From positions 1-18,692 of the forward strand of contig DFYJ01000133.1 of assembly GCA_002383325.1 (NCBI GenBank): 18,692 nucleotides of DNA, read 5' to 3'. The first letter of the stretch is position 1, and every line of letters begins with the position of its first letter. A program made the translations under genes and the position numbers. The notes under the pieces were generated by a model, which worked only from the letters and a program-made list of their open reading frames with translations, searched no databases and was not told the DNA's origin. Shown one piece after another: positions 15,278-18,692 of the stretch. This DNA comes from Candidatus Aminicenantes bacterium UBA4085 (lineage in GTDB: Bacteria; Acidobacteriota; Aminicenantia; Aminicenantales; UBA4085).

Positions 15278-17515
15278 TCAAGGCCGCGGGTAGATCTCCA
15301 GCCGGGCGCTGTAGAGCGCCCGGGCGTCCATCGTCTCGGCCAGGGTGAAGACCAAGTCCTCCACCGTAGGCCGGACCGGGCCCCGGAAGGCTTCCCGGCC
15401 GTTGACGCGGACAAGGACATCCTGCTCCAGGTCGACCATTTCCTCGGCCAGATAAAGGCGCAGGTATCCGCTGGTGTCCGTCCGGATGTCGACGGTGTTG
15501 CCGCTGATCTCGGCCTGGAAGGAGTCCCCCGCCTTGGCCCCGACCGCCTCGATCCAGAAGCAGCGGGCGTAGGCGGTGTCGGCCATCGTGAAGTCGATGC
15601 GCCGCGGGTAGGGATCGCGGCGGGCGGACTCGAAGGTCTTCAGGATCTCGTCGATGACCTCATGGATCTCGATGTCGTGCTTTCGGTTCGGCATCTCCCG
15701 CTGGACCACCTGGCCGTTCTCCCGCCGGAGGATCTCGGCCACCTCTCGATCGCCCTCGGGCGTGACCCAGTCGTCTTCGCGGCCGTGGCTGAGGAAGACC
15801 CGGGCGCTCTTCAGGTTCCGCAGGACATCCAGGTTCTGCGGCCCCTCCAGGAAGCGGCGGTCGACGACCGGGTAACCCATGTTCACAGCCAGCCCGGCGA
15901 AGTGGTCGGGCAAACGGGTGCCAAAGTAAATCGTGCCCATGCCGCCGTTGGAGCTGCCGGACAGGAAGATCTGGTCGGTATCCACCGAGAGGGTTTTCTG
16001 GACGGCCGTCAGGACCCGGTTGAGGACCGGCTCGACGTCCTCGTCCCACCATTTCCCGTCGGCCTGGGGCACCAGGAGGATGAAGCGGGACAGGGCCTTG
16101 GCCTCCCGCAATCCGTTGTAGACGGCCTGAAAAGCATAGTCGCCCCGGCCGTCACCCATGCCCAGGTAGATCAGCAGGGGATAGGTCTCGGCGGGATCGT
16201 AGTCCGCCGGCAGGGCCACATAGTAAGGGTGGCGGGAGTCGGCCGACTCGCCGGGCAGGGTGAACTTGTAGCATCCGCCGACGAAGTCGTTGGCCGGCTT
16301 GAGGAAATGGAGCAGGTCGCGCAACGACTCCGGATCCTCCAGCAGGGCGTCCGGCAGCTCGGCCCCCTCATAGAGCCAGCTCTGCAGGACCCAGAAGAGG
16401 AACTTTTGGTCGGGAAGCAGCATGTCGGTGGCCGTGGTCATGAATCCGGTCGCCCGCCGGGAGACATAGGGATCATGATCGCGGATCTTGGCCACCATGT
16501 AGCGGGCGTCCCCGCCGAAGCGGAAGAGGGCCTTGGCCGCGTTGAAGCGGACGACCGGATTGCGGACGTGCAGATAGCGCCTCATGTCCAGGCCGGGCGG
16601 GATGCCGCGCAGGGCGCAGTAGGCTGCCGCCAGGTTCTGCTCCTGCTCGTCCCTCCCGTCGAGGAAGCGCTTGATGATGGAAGCCCGGCAGGCCAGGCCG
16701 GTGCGGGCGATGGCCCCCAGGACCAGGGCCCGGTCGACGGCCGGGTCGGCGTACCAGGACCGCCAGGCGTCGCGCTGGAAGCCGGTCAGCCGGGAAACGG
16801 AGTGCTCGCGCCGGCGCTCGTTGGCCCCCCCATAGTCGGCGGCGTACTCGAAGCGCCCGGGCACGCCCTTATCGCGATCCACGGCCATGATGGCCCAGCC
16901 GGCCCGGTGTCTGGCGCTGAAGACGTGACGGGGTGCGCCCTCATCCTGTTTCAAGCCCTCGTAGGCGATGTCGAGAGGCTGGCCGCTGCTCACGCGCCAG
17001 CTTTCGCCGACGGGCTGGGAGGGCAGCTGGAAGAGGCTTTTCATGGATCCGGCCACGAACGAAGCGGCTTCCCGCAGAGTGTAGCTGCGGTTCAGGATGC
17101 GGCCCAGGTCGTCCACCCGCAGATAGCGGACCGAGATAGGCTCGGCCCGCTCGTAGAGGTCCAGGCAATTGGCCGCGGCTTTCTCACCCAGGACCCGGGC
17201 CAAGGCGGCCCGCCCTACGATCCGGAGCTTGACCCGGTTCGTCTGAATGGCTAAGCCGGCGTCCGACGAGGTCCGGTCGACGACGGCGATCTTGATCAGC
17301 CATACCTCGCGGACGACGTAGGTCACTTCCGGATGTTCGAGGGGGCTGTTCTGGGTGTCGAAGACGACTTGGTAGGTCAGGACGTCGCCGACGGGAAACG
17401 CGTAGCGAAGGTCGGACGGCGCCGGCCCCGACAGGGAAGATGAGGCCGATCCGGCCGCCGCCGATACGGCGAAAAGCACCGCGAGAGCCGCAGAGGTCGT
17501 CTGTCCGAGCTTCAC
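15278..17515 (-). CDS. Secreted composite alpha/beta hydrolase with HEAT-like region
   Basis: This 745-residue protein has a GTG start with only a weak ribosome site and a signal peptide (MKLGQTTSAALAVLFAVSAAAGSAS). Residues about 36-240 form a beta-rich domain I do not recognise (begins YAFPVGDVLTYQVVFDT). Residues about 245-405 are helical with short repeated units suggestive of HEAT repeats (for example RNPVVRFNAAKALFRFGGD, then DHDPYVSRRA). Residues about 415-630 are an alpha/beta hydrolase of the esterase/PHB-depolymerase type: FLSGSSNGGMG (nucleophile S522), HGREDDWVTP (D581 or D582) and NRKHDIE (H613). A C-terminal beta region (about 635-745) could be a binding module. The hydrolase part would suit removal of ester groups from glycans or a peptidase role. 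The gene is convergent with the alpha-galactosidase and divergent from the rhamnosidase. The hydrolase fold is firm, the overall function unknown. Confidence 0.8.
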   Translation of the reverse strand: MKLGQTTSAALAVLFAVSAAAGSASSSLSGPAPSDLRYAFPVGDVLTYQVVFDTQNSPLEHPEVTYVVREVWLIKIAVVDRTSSDAGLAIQTNRVKLRIVGRAALARVLGEKAAANCLDLYERAEPISVRYLRVDDLGRILNRSYTLREAASFVAGSMKSLFQLPSQPVGESWRVSSGQPLDIAYEGLKQDEGAPRHVFSARHRAGWAIMAVDRDKGVPGRFEYAADYGGANERRREHSVSRLTGFQRDAWRSWYADPAVDRALVLGAIARTGLACRASIIKRFLDGRDEQEQNLAAAYCALRGIPPGLDMRRYLHVRNPVVRFNAAKALFRFGGDARYMVAKIRDHDPYVSRRATGFMTTATDMLLPDQKFLFWVLQSWLYEGAELPDALLEDPESLRDLLHFLKPANDFVGGCYKFTLPGESADSRHPYYVALPADYDPAETYPLLIYLGMGDGRGDYAFQAVYNGLREAKALSRFILLVPQADGKWWDEDVEPVLNRVLTAVQKTLSVDTDQIFLSGSSNGGMGTIYFGTRLPDHFAGLAVNMGYPVVDRRFLEGPQNLDVLRNLKSARVFLSHGREDDWVTPEGDREVAEILRRENGQVVQREMPNRKHDIEIHEVIDEILKTFESARRDPYPRRIDFTMADTAYARCFWIEAVGAKAGDSFQAEISGNTVDIRTDTSGYLRLYLAEEMVDLEQDVLVRVNGREAFRGPVRPTVEDLVFTLAETMDARALYSARLEIYPRP

Positions 17516-17618
17516 CCGGACCTGCCTTTCCCCAAGGACTTTGGACGCCGGGCGCGGCGCTTTCTTCCCAGTGAGCCTACCTTTTCTTCTTCAACTGTGA
17601 TAGGACATGCCTGACCGG

Positions 17619-17633
17619 TCCGGGAAGCCCGGA
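17619..17633. other. Short perfect hairpin in divergent intergenic region
   Basis: TCCGGG and CCCGGA form a 6-bp stem around the loop AAG, in the 207-bp gap between the divergent hydrolase and rhamnosidase genes, about 90 bp before the rhamnosidase ATG. It could be an operator-like dyad or a leader hairpin; nothing else supports either. I found no convincing promoter hexamers in this gap. Confidence 0.3.
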
Positions 17634-17722
17634 TGCCCCGCCGCCGCCGGCGCGGAATGGAAGAGACCGCCCTCGTGGTCCTAGGGGTGATGCCCCATCC
17701 TGGATCGATCGAGGAGGATTCG

Positions 17723-18692
17723 ATGCCCTTCCCCCGGATCGCCGCGGCCCTGAGCCTGGCCCTGATCATGATCGTCCCCGGCTCCTCCGCCCCCTCCCCC
17801 GCCGCCGACCCGGCCTCCGCCCTTCGTCCGGCGGAGCTGCGCTGCCTGGGGGCCGTCGACCCGCTGGGCGTGGACGATCCCGCGCCGAGCCTGTCCTGGA
17901 AGCTGCGGGGCGGCCGCCGCGGCCTGGCTCAGACCGCCTACCGCATCCAGGCCGCCGCCACGGAAGCCCTGGTCCGGTCCGGGAAGCCCGATCTCTGGGA
18001 CAGCGGCCGCGTCGCCTCGGACGCCCAGACCGGAATCCTCTATGCCGGCCGGACCCTCCGCTCGTTCGAGCGTGTCCATTGGCGGATCAGGGTTTGGGAT
18101 CAGGATGGGAAGGAATCGTCCTGGAGCGAAGCGTCCACCTGGACGATGGGCGTTCTGCACCCCCAGGATTGGCGGGCCTTCTGGATCGGAGCGGCCGGCG
18201 ACGGCGCCCCGCCGGCAGCCACCCGCATCCTGCGGCGGGAGTTCGAGGTCCGGGCGCCTCTCCAGCGGGCCGAAATCTACGTCTGCGGACTGGGCTTCTA
18301 CGAGGCCTCCCTCAACGGCCGCCGGATCGGGGAGGATCTCTTCGCCCCGGCCTGGACCAAGTACGACAAGACCTGCGCCTATGATTCCTTCGACGTGACG
18401 GACCTCCTCCAGCCGGGGCCGAACGCAGCGGCCATCCTGCTCGGCAACGGTTTCTACAACGTCACCGCCGGACGCTACACCAAGTTCAAGGGCAGCTTCG
18501 GCCCCCTGAAGGCCATCGCCCTCATTCGTCTCGAGTACAAAGACGGCCGGATCGAGCTTCTCGGCACGGACGGCAGCTGGCGCACCGCCCCCGGACCCAT
18601 CACGTTCTCCTGCGTCTATGGCGGGGAGGACTTCGACGCCCGCCTGGCTCCGGCGGGGTTCGACCGGCCGGCTTTCGGCGATGCGGCCTGGG
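17723..18692 (+). CDS. GH78 alpha-L-rhamnosidase, N-terminal part, cut by window end
   Basis: The frame is open from the ATG at 17723 to the window edge (323 codons, no stop). GAGGAGG sits just before the start, and residues 1-28 read as a signal peptide (PFPRIAAALSLALIMIVPGSS). Next comes an Ig/FnIII-like domain (LRCLGAVDPLGVDDPAPSLSW near 38-58, VHWRIRVWDQDG near 118). It is followed by the Bac_rhamnosid_N jelly-roll with its signatures GFYEASLNGRRIGEDLFAP (from 191), ILLGNGFYN (near 236) and YGGEDFDAR (299-307). The (alpha/alpha)6 catalytic domain lies beyond the window, so catalytic residues cannot be checked. Members hydrolyse terminal alpha-L-rhamnose from plant glycosides, pectin side chains or bacterial polysaccharides. 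The gene is divergent from the composite hydrolase. Confidence 0.9.
   Translation, partial: MPFPRIAAALSLALIMIVPGSSAPSPAADPASALRPAELRCLGAVDPLGVDDPAPSLSWKLRGGRRGLAQTAYRIQAAATEALVRSGKPDLWDSGRVASDAQTGILYAGRTLRSFERVHWRIRVWDQDGKESSWSEASTWTMGVLHPQDWRAFWIGAAGDGAPPAATRILRREFEVRAPLQRAEIYVCGLGFYEASLNGRRIGEDLFAPAWTKYDKTCAYDSFDVTDLLQPGPNAAAILLGNGFYNVTAGRYTKFKGSFGPLKAIALIRLEYKDGRIELLGTDGSWRTAPGPITFSCVYGGEDFDARLAPAGFDRPAFGDAAW

Noticed and set aside
17615..17990. 17-nt direct repeat CCGGTCCGGGAAGCCCG in the intergenic region (17615-17631) and inside the rhamnosidase gene (17974-17990)
   Set aside because: The second copy is ordinary coding sequence in frame, there are no insertion-sequence genes or target-site features between the copies, and the words are common in this GC-rich DNA.
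1..18692. A defence island, secondary-metabolite cluster or mobile element
   Set aside because: All long genes are accounted for by transporter, peptidase, glycosidase, epimerase, oxidoreductase or hydrolase families; no nuclease, helicase, integrase, transposase, synthase or carrier-protein motif was seen.

Overview
The window is GC-rich bacterial DNA. It is gene-dense, with Shine-Dalgarno sequences of the AGGAGG/GGAGGA type before most starts. The gene content (many exported peptidases and glycosidases, an exported aldose 1-epimerase, a Gfo/Idh/MocA dehydrogenase, and no plasmid, phage or insertion-sequence genes) is typical of heterotrophic Acidobacteriota or Candidatus Aminicenantota metagenome-derived genomes. 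That placement is inference; no rRNA or marker gene is present to prove it. I see no tRNA, rRNA, CRISPR array, integrase, transposase or toxin-antitoxin pair.

Layout, left to right. (1) 1-1728 (+): a 5'-truncated CstA-type peptide/pyruvate carrier, convergent with the next block and separated from it by an 8-bp-stem hairpin. (2) 5120-1783 (-): an exported lipoprotein aldose 1-epimerase followed by a DPP-IV-type S9 serine peptidase. (3) 5284-5697 (+): a small secreted protein, divergent from block 2. (4) 8248-5713 (-): an exported M24B Xaa-Pro aminopeptidase and, 7 bp after its stop, a Gfo/Idh/MocA sugar dehydrogenase. (5) 8366-12520 (+): a secreted (alpha/alpha)6-type glycosidase and a secreted M28-type metallopeptidase with a PA-like domain and a variant active site. 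(6) 12521-13047: a 527-bp intergenic region holding three diverged copies of a roughly 58-bp repeat, each with two 14-nt dyad elements exactly 26 bp apart. (7) 13048-15192 (+): a GH36-like alpha-galactosidase. (8) 17515-15278 (-): a large secreted protein joining an N-terminal domain of unknown function, a HEAT-like helical region, an alpha/beta hydrolase and a C-terminal beta domain. (9) 17723 to the right edge (+): the N-terminal part of a GH78 alpha-L-rhamnosidase.

Taken together the genes look like an extracytoplasmic scavenging neighbourhood. Alpha-galactosidase, alpha-rhamnosidase and a six-hairpin glycosidase would trim plant or microbial glycans; the epimerase would interconvert anomers of released sugars; a MocA-type dehydrogenase would act on a sugar or cyclitol inside the cell; and DPP-IV, Xaa-Pro and M28 peptidases would finish peptides, with CstA as a possible uptake route. 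No sugar transporter, SusC/D pair or dedicated regulator is visible, so this is not a complete utilisation locus. I do not see a clearly new defence or mobile system. The least explained items are the 12.5-12.9 kb repeat cluster and the composite hydrolase at 15.3-17.5 kb.
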